Source: Duganella dendranthematis
GTDB lineage: Bacteria; Pseudomonadota; Gammaproteobacteria; Burkholderiales; Burkholderiaceae_D
Direction: 5' to 3'
Length of the DNA: 64,000 bases
Assembly: GCF_012849375.1 (NCBI RefSeq)
Contig: NZ_CP051684.1
Span: forward strand, 5,208,001 to 5,272,000
Position numbers and translations under genes: made by a program. Within the stretch, counting starts at the first letter, position 1; every line of letters starts with the position of its first letter. The notes under the pieces were generated by a model, which was given only the letters and a program-made list of their open reading frames with translations, was not told the origin of the DNA and did not search any database. Shown piece after piece: positions 30,468 to 38,748 of this stretch.

Positions 30468-31129
30468 GCCAGCAGATTAATCTGTTCAACCCGATCTTCC
30501 TCAAGCAGAAGAAGATTTTCACCGCCTTGCCGATGGCCGAGGCGCTGGGCATCGTCGTCGCCGGCGCGCTGCTGTTGAACTGGTATGCGGCACAGCGGGT
30601 GGCCGACTTGCAGCGCGAAGCCGATGAGGGCAAGGCCATGCTGGCCGCACGGGAACAGCGTTTGGTCAAGGCCAATGTGCAATTTGCGCCGCGCTCCAGC
30701 GATCCCAAGCTGGCGGCCGAGCTGGCCGATGCGCAGGCGGAGTTGAAGGCGCTGCATGATGTGTCGTCGGTGCTGCAAGGCGGCGCGCTGGGCAATACCA
30801 ATGGCTATGCCGAATATTTCCGCGCGTTCTCGCGCCAGAACGTCAGCGGCCTGTGGCTGCCCGGCGTGACCATCGGCGCTGCCGGCAACGATATCGGCGT
30901 GCAAGGCAGGGCCATGCAGGCGACCTTGATTCCCAACTATATCGCCCGTCTTACCGCTGAGCGCGTCATGCATGGCAAGACCTTCGCCAGCCTGGATATC
31001 GCCCGGCCGGATGCGGTGGCGCCGGCACCGGCGGCTATGCCTGTAACTGCGGCACCAGCCGCGCCGGTGACATCGCCGTTCGTGGAGTTCAGCCTGCAAT
31101 CGACTGCCGTGCAGGAGGCCGCCAAATGA
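30464..31129 (+). CDS. PilN-like MSHA alignment protein (MshI2)
   Basis: A 221-residue protein with the PilN start 'SQQINLFNPIFLKQKK', one membrane segment (about 24-42), a coiled coil and a periplasmic domain ending in an Ala/Pro-rich tail. It starts with GTG at 30464 inside the end of mshI and overlaps mshJ by four bases. Its partners should be MshI in the cytoplasm and MshJ in the periplasm. Confidence 0.85.
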   Translation: MSQQINLFNPIFLKQKKIFTALPMAEALGIVVAGALLLNWYAAQRVADLQREADEGKAMLAAREQRLVKANVQFAPRSSDPKLAAELADAQAELKALHDVSSVLQGGALGNTNGYAEYFRAFSRQNVSGLWLPGVTIGAAGNDIGVQGRAMQATLIPNYIARLTAERVMHGKTFASLDIARPDAVAPAPAAMPVTAAPAAPVTSPFVEFSLQSTAVQEAAK

Positions 31130-31845
31130 AACAGCAGCTGTTGCAACAATGGATTAAGCTGAGCACCAGGCTGGACGCGATGACGCTGCGCGAACGCGCG
31201 ATGGTGTTTACGGCCGTGGTGGCGGGCATCCTGTTCCTGATCTACACGGTGTCGGCCGAGCCGCTGCTTAAGAAGCAGAGCGCGCTGCAATTGCAGATCA
31301 AGCAACAGCAAAACCAGATCACCGGCATCGACCAGGAAATCGTCGCCAAGGCGCAGGGCTTCAAGGTCGATCCGGACGCCGCCACGCGTGAGCAACTGAA
31401 TACGGTGCGGCGCGACATCGACGCCACCAGCAACAGCCTGATGGCGGTGCAAAAAGGCCTGGTGGCGCCGGACAAGATCGCGCCACTGCTGGAGCAGCTG
31501 TTGCGCGGCAACGGCCGGCTGAAACTGATTTCGCTCAAGACCTTGCCGGTGACCGGCCTGAACGAAGCTGCCAAGCCTGCGGCGGCACAAACGCCAGTGC
31601 CCGCGCCGACCCCGGCCGGCCAGCCGGCGCCCGCCAAGCCGCGTGAGCTGCTGTATCGCCACGGCGTGGAAATCGTTGTGCAGGGAAGTTACCTGGATAT
31701 GGTCAACTATATGGCGGCGCTGGAGTCATTGCCGGTGCAACTGTTCTGGGGCAAGGCTAACCTGGACGCCCAGCAATACCCGAACTCGCGCCTGACGCTG
31801 ACGCTGTACACGCTGAGCCTGGATCAGAAATGGATGAAACTATGA
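31126..31845 (+). CDS. mshJ: MSHA biogenesis protein MshJ (PilO-like)
   Basis: A 239-residue inner-membrane protein. The N-terminus carries 'LSTRLDAMTLRERAMVF', a membrane segment (about 24-42), a Gln-rich coiled coil ('LQLQIKQQQNQITGIDQEI') and a C-terminal domain ending 'LTLTLYTLSLDQKWMKL', the usual MshJ end. It overlaps mshK by four bases. Equivalent in the leftward machine: 12212-12901. Confidence 0.9.
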   Translation: MKQQLLQQWIKLSTRLDAMTLRERAMVFTAVVAGILFLIYTVSAEPLLKKQSALQLQIKQQQNQITGIDQEIVAKAQGFKVDPDAATREQLNTVRRDIDATSNSLMAVQKGLVAPDKIAPLLEQLLRGNGRLKLISLKTLPVTGLNEAAKPAAAQTPVPAPTPAGQPAPAKPRELLYRHGVEIVVQGSYLDMVNYMAALESLPVQLFWGKANLDAQQYPNSRLTLTLYTLSLDQKWMKL

Positions 31846-32192
31846 ACCGCCTGCTGATGCTGTGCGCCGGTGTGCTGCTGAGCGCCGCCGCCGGCGCGCA
31901 AACGCTGGCCGACCCGACCCAGCCGCCGCCGGAGTCGCGCCTGTTGCCGGCCGGTGCGGACATGGCGCCGGTGTATAGCGGCCCGCAGCTGCAATCGGTG
32001 CTGATCGGATCGCACGGCCGGCAGGTGGCGGTGATTGACGGCCAGACCATCCGCAAGGGTGAGAAGTTCAACGGCGCCACGTTGGTCCAGGTCAATAAGA
32101 ATTCTGTCGTGCTGCAAAGCGGCCGCCACAAGCAAGTGCTGACCCTGTTCCCTGACGACGCCAAGAAGCCGGCGCCCAAGGCAGCTTATTAA
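31842..32192 (+). CDS. mshK: MSHA biogenesis protein MshK
   Basis: A 116-residue exported protein with a signal peptide ('LLMLCAGVLLSAAAGAQ'), the motif 'LADPTQPPP' and a small beta domain ('LQSVLIGSHGRQVAVIDGQTIRKGEKF') related to PilP/GspC clamp domains. It is expected to bridge the inner-membrane complex and the MshL secretin. ATG 31842 overlaps the mshJ stop (ATGA); an in-frame ATG at 31830 is less likely. Confidence 0.88.
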   Translation: MNRLLMLCAGVLLSAAAGAQTLADPTQPPPESRLLPAGADMAPVYSGPQLQSVLIGSHGRQVAVIDGQTIRKGEKFNGATLVQVNKNSVVLQSGRHKQVLTLFPDDAKKPAPKAAY

Positions 32193-32201
32193 ACGCGAAG
32201 A

Positions 32202-33980
32202 ATGCATATGCAAAAACTCCTCACCATCGTTGTCGTGACCACGCTGCTGCTCAGCGGCTGCAAGACGCCGTCCACGCGCGACACTTACGACAAGATCAGC
32301 AACGAGGTCAACGCGGCCGCCGCCAAACCGGCGGTGGTGACCCAGAGCGAAGCGGTCGCCAGCGCCTTGCTGCCGCCGGTGTCGCAGATGGCCGACCAGT
32401 TGCCGAAGGCACGCGCGGTGCTGGAGGAGCGCTTCAATGTGTCGTTCAACAATGTGCCGGTGCAGCAGTTCTATAACTCGATCGTGGCCGGCACGCGCTA
32501 CAACATGCTGATCAATCCTGAGGTGACCGGCAACATCACCGCCAACCTGAAGGATGTGACGCTGTTCGAGGCGCTGGACGCGGTACGCGAACTGTATGGC
32601 TACGACTACAAGGTGGAAGGCACGCGCATCTACATCCGTCCGCTGACCATGCAGACCAAGATGTTCAAGATTAATTATCTGACCGCCAAGCGCAAGGGCG
32701 TGTCCAGCCTGCGCGTGTCGTCGACCTCGGTGTCCAGTGCCGGCACCAGCAATAGCGGCAGCCAGAATAACAGCGGCTCGAATAACAACAATAACAATGG
32801 CGGCAATAACGGCGGCAACGATCCGAATAATCCTAACGGCGGCAGCAACCAGCAGCAGCGCGATTCCGCCAACGTCTCCACCACGTCGGAAAGCGATTTC
32901 TGGCTGGAGCTGAAGACGGCTCTGGAAGCGCTGGTCGATATCGGCAAGGATGGCCGCAGCGTGACCATCAGCCCGCAGTCGGGCGTGATCGTCATTCGCG
33001 CCATGCCGGATGAGCTGCGCAATGTCGACCTGTACCTGAAAGCGACGCAGATATCGGTGGACCGCCAAGTGATTTTGGAAGCTAAGATTCTTGAGGTGGA
33101 GTTGAACAGCAACTTCCAGAGCGGCGTCAACTGGGCGGCGTTCGGCAAGTTTGCGGCGGGTGGCAATAATCGCTTCTCGGCGGGCACGCTGCAACCGGGT
33201 ACGACGCTGGGGCCGCTGGGCACGCCGCTGAGCAGCAGCGGGGCGGGCGGCATCAACGCGTCGCCGGGCAGCACCATCGGCGCCTCGGGCGATGCGATCG
33301 GTTCGCTGTTCGGCATGGCCTTCCAGACCAGTAATTTCGCCGCGCTGATTTCCTTCCTTGAGGGGCAGGGCACGGTGCATGTGCTGTCCAGCCCGCGTAT
33401 CGCCACGCTGAACAACCAGAAGGCGCTGCTGAAGATCGGTACCGATGAGTTCTTCGTCACCGGCGTCAGCACCACCACGACCACCAGCGGCACCGGCACC
33501 GGGGTCACCACGCCGACTGTGACGCTGCAACCATTCTTCTCAGGCGTGGTGCTGGACGTGACGCCGCAGATCGATGAGGACGGCAACATTATCCTGCATG
33601 TGCATCCGTCGGTCAGCCAGGTGTCGACCGTGAACAAGGGTTTGAATTTGGGTTCGCTGGGTACGTTCACGCTGCCGCTGGCGGCGTCGTCGACGTCGGA
33701 GATGGACAGCATGGTGCGCGGCCAGAATGGGCAAGTGGTGGCCATCGGCGGTCTGATGCGCCAGGCCACGACCACCGACAATTCCGGCGTGCCAGGCGCC
33801 AACAGTTTGCCGGTGCTGGGAGCGCTGTTTGGCAGCAAGAGCGAGGTGCTGCAAAAGCGCGAGCTGGTGGTGCTGATCAAGCCGACCATTGTCGAGACCT
33901 CGTCGGACTGGAACCAGGATCTGCTCGACAGCGGCCGCCGCCTGAAAGAACTGGACCCCGGTCGCAACAAGGGACGCTAA
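32202..33980 (+). CDS. mshL: MSHA secretin MshL
   Basis: A 592-residue outer-membrane secretin lipoprotein. It has lipobox 'LLLSGC', an N-domain ('NNVPVQQFYNSIVAGTRYN'), an Asn/Ser/Gly-rich low-complexity insert (about 180-225), and the secretin core with 'VILEAKILEVELNS', 'VVAIGGLMRQ' and 'VPGANSLPVLGALFGS'. It begins 9 bases after mshK; ATG 32208 is an alternative start. It is paralogous to the secretin at 19020-20849, and both carry a polar low-complexity insert at about the same place. Confidence 0.95.
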   Translation: MHMQKLLTIVVVTTLLLSGCKTPSTRDTYDKISNEVNAAAAKPAVVTQSEAVASALLPPVSQMADQLPKARAVLEERFNVSFNNVPVQQFYNSIVAGTRYNMLINPEVTGNITANLKDVTLFEALDAVRELYGYDYKVEGTRIYIRPLTMQTKMFKINYLTAKRKGVSSLRVSSTSVSSAGTSNSGSQNNSGSNNNNNNGGNNGGNDPNNPNGGSNQQQRDSANVSTTSESDFWLELKTALEALVDIGKDGRSVTISPQSGVIVIRAMPDELRNVDLYLKATQISVDRQVILEAKILEVELNSNFQSGVNWAAFGKFAAGGNNRFSAGTLQPGTTLGPLGTPLSSSGAGGINASPGSTIGASGDAIGSLFGMAFQTSNFAALISFLEGQGTVHVLSSPRIATLNNQKALLKIGTDEFFVTGVSTTTTTSGTGTGVTTPTVTLQPFFSGVVLDVTPQIDEDGNIILHVHPSVSQVSTVNKGLNLGSLGTFTLPLAASSTSEMDSMVRGQNGQVVAIGGLMRQATTTDNSGVPGANSLPVLGALFGSKSEVLQKRELVVLIKPTIVETSSDWNQDLLDSGRRLKELDPGRNKGR

Positions 33981-33982
33981 TC

Positions 33983-34876
33983 ATGTACAGCAAACACTTC
34001 GGCCTGCGCGAAGCACCGTTCAGCATTACGCCGGATACCAGCTATTTCTTCACCAGCCCGCATTCGCAGGAGGCGTTGAATACTTTGCTGGTGGCGGCCA
34101 AGAGCGGCGAAGGCTTCATCAAGATCACCGGCGAAGTGGGCACCGGCAAGACGCTGTTGTGCCGTAAATTCATCGCCACGGTGGGGCCGGAGTTCGTCAC
34201 TGCGTATATTCCCAACCCCTACCTGGAGCCGCGCACGCTGATGCTGGCGTTGGCCGATGAGCTGGAAGTGCCGCAGGAGAAGGATGTCGATCAGCATCAA
34301 CTGTTGAAGTCGATCACGCACCGCTTGCTGGATCTGGCACGCCAGGGCAAGCAGGTGCTGTTGCTGCTGGATGAGGCGCAGGCGATTCCGACCGAGAGCC
34401 TGGAGGCGCTGCGGCTGCTGACCAATCTGGAGACCGAGAAGCGCAAGCTGTTGCAGATCGTGCTGTTCGGTCAGCCGGAATTGAACCAGCATTTGCAGGC
34501 GACCGCGATTCGCCAGCTAGCGCAGCGCATTACGTTTCACTATCACTTGGGGCCTTTGTCGCGGGATGATATCGAGTATTACATCGCGCACCGGTTGCGC
34601 GTGGCGGGCTATGGTGGTGGGCGGCTGTTCAGCAGGGCGGCGATTTCGCGGCTGTACAAGGCCAGCGGCGGGATTCCGCGGCTGGTGAATATCATGGCGA
34701 ACAAGTCGCTGATGCTGTGTTTTGGCGAGGGTAAGCAGCAGGTAACGCGGCGGCACGTGAGCCTGGCCGCCAGCGATACCGTGGCGCCGGCGCGCGGACT
34801 GCGCTGGCCGTGGATGGCGGCGGGTGTCAGCTTGCTGATCGCCGCTGGCGGACTGACTTGGGCGTTGACGAAATGA
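33983..34876 (+). CDS. mshM: MSHA biogenesis ATPase MshM (ExeA family)
   Basis: A 297-residue AAA ATPase with start 'YSKHFGLREAPFSITPDTSYFF', Walker A 'GEVGTGKT', Walker B 'VLLLLDEAQ', conserved 'LRLLTNLETEKRKLLQIVL', and a C-terminal membrane segment ('AAGVSLLIAAGGLTWAL'). It starts two bases after mshL and overlaps mshN. Its presumed role is energy-dependent assembly of the secretin. Confidence 0.93.
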   Translation: MYSKHFGLREAPFSITPDTSYFFTSPHSQEALNTLLVAAKSGEGFIKITGEVGTGKTLLCRKFIATVGPEFVTAYIPNPYLEPRTLMLALADELEVPQEKDVDQHQLLKSITHRLLDLARQGKQVLLLLDEAQAIPTESLEALRLLTNLETEKRKLLQIVLFGQPELNQHLQATAIRQLAQRITFHYHLGPLSRDDIEYYIAHRLRVAGYGGGRLFSRAAISRLYKASGGIPRLVNIMANKSLMLCFGEGKQQVTRRHVSLAASDTVAPARGLRWPWMAAGVSLLIAAGGLTWALTK

Positions 34877-36087
34877 GCTTGATTAATAAAATGCTGCAGG
34901 ATCTGGACGCGCGCGGTGGTGGCGCGGCGTCGGCGGTGCAGCAGGCGGATGTGAAATCGGTGCCGGCCGGGGAGCGCGATCGTCGGCCGTTGGTGATGGG
35001 CGGTGCGGCGGTTGGCGTGCTGGTGTTGGCGGCGGGCGGGTGGTTGGGCTGGCAGTATTGGCAGTCGCACCGCGCGCCGGTGGGGGCGGTGCCGACGGTG
35101 CAGGGGAATCGCACCCCGGACAAACCGCGCTTCCAGGAACCGCCTGCCAAGGCGATCACTGCTGCCGCACCGGCGCACGTTGATGCTGCGCCAGCCTCGG
35201 TGGCCGGCGATGCATCGGCTGCCGCGCACGGCGTAGCAGCCGGCGACGCGGGCACAGCGTCTTCCCGAAGCGCGCAGTTGGCCGCACGCAAGGATGCGTC
35301 GGCGGAAGACAGCGATGCGGTGCAAGCGATGTCGTCTCGCGCCGCCGCCAAGCCATTGCGTGCCGCGCACGCGCGCACGGCGGACAGCGAGGGGGCTGAG
35401 GCTGGCGACGCCGCTGTCAAGGTGGTGCCGGCAACGCTAGCGCCAATGTCCGCGCGCAAGGCTGCGCGCGGACCGGCGGCAGCCACGCCGGCTGACGGCG
35501 TGCTGCTGCGCGAACTGACGCCCAAGCAGGCGTCGGAAAACAGTTATCGCCGAGCGCTGGTGGCGTTGCAGGAAGGCCGCGTCAGCGCCGCGCTGGCCGA
35601 TCTGGACAAAGCCGTCGAGCTCGATCCGCGCAACGACGCCGCGCGCCAGACCTACGTCAGCCTGCTGCTGGAAAACCGCCGCACCGACGACGCCATCCGA
35701 CAACTGCGTTTGGCACTCGGCATCGAGCCACGCCAGCCCGGCCTGGCCATGGTGCTGGCCCGTCTGCAACTGGAAAAAGGCGGCCCGGCGCTGGACACGC
35801 TGCTGAGAACCCTGCCATACGCTACCGCTAACGCAGACTATCAAGCCTTCCTGGCCGGCGTGCTGCAACGCGACCAGCGTCACGCCGAAGCCGCCCAGCA
35901 TTACCGCGACGCCCTGGCCATTTCGCCGAGCAACGCCATCTGGTGGATGGGTCTGGGCATCTCGCTGCAAGCCGATCAGCATCTGCCGGAAGCGCGCGAA
36001 GCCTACACCCGCGCACGCGGCAACGCCGGCCTCACGGCGGAGTTGAAAGCCTTCGTCGACAAAAAGATCGAACAGCTGTCGCGCTGA
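34873..36087 (+). CDS. mshN: MSHA biogenesis TPR protein MshN
   Basis: A 404-residue protein. The start 'MSLINKMLQDLDARGGG' is the classical MshN N-terminus. A membrane segment (about 44-63) and a long Ala-rich periplasmic linker follow, with TPR repeats from about 215 to the end ('RVSAALADLDKAVELDPRND' and others). ATG 34873 overlaps the mshM stop (ATGA). It is the last gene of the MSHA locus; its stop abuts the stop of the convergent HD-GYP gene with no terminator between them. Confidence 0.92.
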   Translation: MSLINKMLQDLDARGGGAASAVQQADVKSVPAGERDRRPLVMGGAAVGVLVLAAGGWLGWQYWQSHRAPVGAVPTVQGNRTPDKPRFQEPPAKAITAAAPAHVDAAPASVAGDASAAAHGVAAGDAGTASSRSAQLAARKDASAEDSDAVQAMSSRAAAKPLRAAHARTADSEGAEAGDAAVKVVPATLAPMSARKAARGPAAATPADGVLLRELTPKQASENSYRRALVALQEGRVSAALADLDKAVELDPRNDAARQTYVSLLLENRRTDDAIRQLRLALGIEPRQPGLAMVLARLQLEKGGPALDTLLRTLPYATANADYQAFLAGVLQRDQRHAEAAQHYRDALAISPSNAIWWMGLGISLQADQHLPEAREAYTRARGNAGLTAELKAFVDKKIEQLSR

Positions 36088-37059
36088 TCACAGGCTGGCC
36101 TGCGCGCCCCAGATCTGTTTCATGCTGAAGCGGGTGGCGGCCTGATCTTCGCTCAGCCCCTCGGCGATGGCCAGTGGGCCGTCATTGAGGCAGCGCGGCA
36201 GGGCCGGCGACAGCAGCGTGCCGGCGGCGTCGCGCAGGTAGTGCACTTGCAGGCCGCGGCTACAGCCCTGGCGGCGGCTGACCACGCCGATTTCGCCACC
36301 GTCCAGCCGCACCAGGCAGCCGGGCGGGAAGTCGCCAAGTTCGCGCCGGAAGCAGTCGGCCAGATGCGGATCGACCGGCGCCTGCTTGTCGTCGATCAGG
36401 TTGCGCAGCGCCAGGCTGGGCAGGATGGACTTGCGGTAGTTGCGCGCCGATACCTGCGCGCAGTAACGGTCGGCAAAGCTGAGCAGCTTGGCGTTCAGCG
36501 TCACTTCCGGGCTGGCGATGCCGGCCGGGTAGCCGCTGCCTTCGTCATTTTCGTGGTGCATCAGCACGCAGGAAATCCAGTCGTCATCGTCGATGCCGAC
36601 GTCGCGCAGCATGTCGGCGCTTTCTTCCGGATGGCGGCGCACGATGGCCATTTCCTCGTGGCTCAACGGCGAGTTTTTATTCTGGAAGCCCTCGTGATGG
36701 CGCAGCATGCCGACATTCATGGTCAGCGCGGCGGCGGTCACGGTCAGCGAGTTGGCCGGGTTCAGGTCCATGCTGCGGGCGATTACCACCGTCACCACGG
36801 CGGTTTCGATGCAGTGCCGCACTGCGTAGGTGCCGTTGATCTGGCTGAGGAAGATGCAGGCCAGCGCCACGTCCGGATTGATCTCGACCGCGCGGATCAC
36901 GTCGCGCGCGATGTCGCGGATTTCAGCCTCGGCATTGTGCTCGTTGCGCAGGTTGTGCAGCAGGCGTTCCAGCCGGCGGTTGCACAGGTTGAGCTGATGC
37001 AGCACCGACGGCGAGGCTTCCGCAAATACCGGCGCCTCCAGTTGGGTGGTCTCGGACAT
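36088..37059 (-). CDS. Degenerate HD-GYP domain protein
   Basis: About 323 residues. The fold of an HD-GYP c-di-GMP phosphodiesterase is recognisable: 'RHCIETAVVT' helix, 'SHEEMAIVRRHPEESADML', 'LMHHENDEGSGYP' and 'LLSFADRYCAQV'. However, the catalytic His-Asp pair is replaced by Met114-Asn115 ('AALTMNVGML'), so enzyme activity is doubtful. It may act as a c-di-GMP receptor or be a relic. ATG 37059 is preceded by GGGA. It follows the aminotransferase gene by 14 bases and is convergent with mshN, so it is near, but not part of, the MSHA operon. Confidence 0.85.
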   Translation of the reverse strand: MSETTQLEAPVFAEASPSVLHQLNLCNRRLERLLHNLRNEHNAEAEIRDIARDVIRAVEINPDVALACIFLSQINGTYAVRHCIETAVVTVVIARSMDLNPANSLTVTAAALTMNVGMLRHHEGFQNKNSPLSHEEMAIVRRHPEESADMLRDVGIDDDDWISCVLMHHENDEGSGYPAGIASPEVTLNAKLLSFADRYCAQVSARNYRKSILPSLALRNLIDDKQAPVDPHLADCFRRELGDFPPGCLVRLDGGEIGVVSRRQGCSRGLQVHYLRDAAGTLLSPALPRCLNDGPLAIAEGLSEDQAATRFSMKQIWGAQASL

Positions 37060-37073
37060 GGTGGATCCCAATC

Positions 37074-38252
37074 TTAAACTTTGCCCAGGCGCTCCAGCGC
37101 GAGTGCCAGGGTCTCATCTTTTTTGGCGAAGCAGAAGCGCACGATGCCCGACTCCTTGCCCTGCTGGTAAAACGCCGACACGGGAATTGCCGCCACCTTG
37201 ATGTCGGTGGTCAGCCATTCGGCAAACTCGGCTTCCGTCTGTGATGAGATTTTATCGTAGCGCACGCATTGAAAGTAAGTTCCGTCGGCTGGCAACAACT
37301 CAAAACGCGAATTTTTCAGGCCGTCGCGGAACAGGTCGCGCTTGCGTTGGTAAAAGCTTGGCAGTTCCAGATACGGTGCCGGATCGGCCATGTAGCTGGC
37401 AATGCCATGTTGCATCGGCGTATTGACGCTGAATACGTTGTACTGATGAACTTTGCGGAACTCGGCCGTCAAGGCCGCCGGCGCCGCCACGTAGCCGATC
37501 TTCCAGCCGGTGACGTGGTAAGTCTTGCCGAAGCTGGAGACCACGAAGGCGCGCGCCGCCAGTTCCGGGTAGCGGCTGACGGACTGGTGCTGATGGCCGT
37601 CGTAGACCATGTGTTCGTAGACCTCATCCGACAGGATCAGCACGTCTGTGCCGCGCACGATGTCGGCCAGCGCCTGCATATCGGCGGCGCGCAGCACGGT
37701 GCTGGTGGGGTTGTGCGGCGTGTTGATGATGATCAGGCGCGTCTTGCTATTGACGGCGGCGGCCACCTTGGCCCATGGCACGGTATAACCGGCGGCGCCG
37801 ACTTCCATTTCCACCGCCACCGGCACCCCGCCGGCCAGCGTAATCGCCGGCACGTAGCTGTCGTAGACCGGCTCGATGACGATAACCTCGTCGCCCGGAT
37901 GCACGCAGCAGAAGATGGCCGTGGTCAGCGCCTGGGTGGCGCCGGCGGTCACGGTGATTTCGGTGTCGACGTGGTAGTGGTGGCCGTACAGCGCGCCGAT
38001 CTTGTCAACGATGGCCTGACGCAGCACCGGCGCGCCGCTCATCATCGGGTACTGGTTGAAGTCGGCCTGCATGGCGTCGTTGACGGCATGGATCAGACTG
38101 CGCTCGCAACCGAAATCCGGAAAACCCTGGCCCAGATTGACCGCCCCCGCTTGCGCGGCCAGCTGGGACATGCGGGTGAAAACGGTGGTGCCGACCGCCG
38201 GCAGGCGAGTAGTCAGCGAAGGCGTGGTCGGCAGGGAAGTGCTGCTGTTCAT
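37074..38252 (-). CDS. PLP-dependent aminotransferase, YbdL-like (methionine aminotransferase)
   Basis: About 392 residues, class I/II aminotransferase fold. Seen are 'LGQGFPDF', 'VTAGATQALTTAI' (phosphate-binding), 'NTPHNPTS', 'LSDEVYEH' and the PLP lysine in 'SSFGKTYHVTGWKIGY'. The 'GQGFPDF' start and the length fit the YbdL/kynurenine aminotransferase group, which prefers methionine and aromatic amino acids. ATG 38252 opens the conserved part; a longer frame upstream has no family match. It lies 26 bases after the PIN gene and 14 before the HD-GYP gene, so the three may be one transcript. Confidence 0.9.
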   Translation of the reverse strand: MNSSTSLPTTPSLTTRLPAVGTTVFTRMSQLAAQAGAVNLGQGFPDFGCERSLIHAVNDAMQADFNQYPMMSGAPVLRQAIVDKIGALYGHHYHVDTEITVTAGATQALTTAIFCCVHPGDEVIVIEPVYDSYVPAITLAGGVPVAVEMEVGAAGYTVPWAKVAAAVNSKTRLIIINTPHNPTSTVLRAADMQALADIVRGTDVLILSDEVYEHMVYDGHQHQSVSRYPELAARAFVVSSFGKTYHVTGWKIGYVAAPAALTAEFRKVHQYNVFSVNTPMQHGIASYMADPAPYLELPSFYQRKRDLFRDGLKNSRFELLPADGTYFQCVRYDKISSQTEAEFAEWLTTDIKVAAIPVSAFYQQGKESGIVRFCFAKKDETLALALERLGKV

Positions 38253-38278
38253 TGGCGGCTGAGTAGATGATGGATGAC

Positions 38279-38713
38279 CTATTCTAGCGCAATCCACTTC
38301 TCCGGCAATATCACCTTGAACATCCCTTCTCGGGCCAGGCGGCGGGCCAGTTTGAGCAGCGCCTTGTCCTTGGTGATCAGCACCTCGGCGCCGGCGTCGC
38401 GGGCGATTTCGAGGAACTTCTGGTCGGCCTTGTCGCTGCACACCGGCAGCTTGATGCTGGATTCCGGCGGCGCCACCACCTTGATCAGCGCGTCGAAGCG
38501 GGCGGCGGCCAGCGGCCGGCTATCGTCATCCAGCGGCAGGTGCTTGTAGTGCAGCACGATGTTGTACTCATCGCGGCAATCGGCGCGGGTGACGGCCTCG
38601 ACTTCGCCGCTTTCGATGGCGGCCACCAGCTTGGCCCAGCGCGGATCGTGAAACACGAACAGGTCGAGGCAAACGTTGGTGTCGATAACGACTTTCTTTG
38701 GAACAGGTATCAT
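38279..38713 (-). CDS. PIN domain protein, putative toxin family
   Basis: A 144-residue PIN-fold ribonuclease-like protein of the 'putative toxin-antitoxin component, PIN family' type. The acidic residues of the active site are visible: Asp in '[10 protein letters not shown]', Glu in 'CRDEYNIVL', and Asp in '[13 protein letters not shown]' and 'VLITKDKAL'. No antitoxin-like gene adjoins it: upstream is divergent yaaA at 35 bases, downstream is an aminotransferase. It may therefore be a solitary PIN protein with a housekeeping RNA role. No good ribosome binding site precedes ATG 38713. Confidence 0.85.
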   Translation of the reverse strand: MIPVPKKVVIDTNVCLDLFVFHDPRWAKLVAAIESGEVEAVTRADCRDEYNIVLHYKHLPLDDDSRPLAAARFDALIKVVAPPESSIKLPVCSDKADQKFLEIARDAGAEVLITKDKALLKLARRLAREGMFKVILPEKWIALE

Positions 38714-38748
38714 GGAGGCTAGTTACGTATAAATGTATTTGGAATCTT

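Noticed and set aside
31824..33530. 568-codon minus-strand frame opposite mshK and mshL
   Set aside because: No domain, low-complexity translation; mshL on the other strand is certain.
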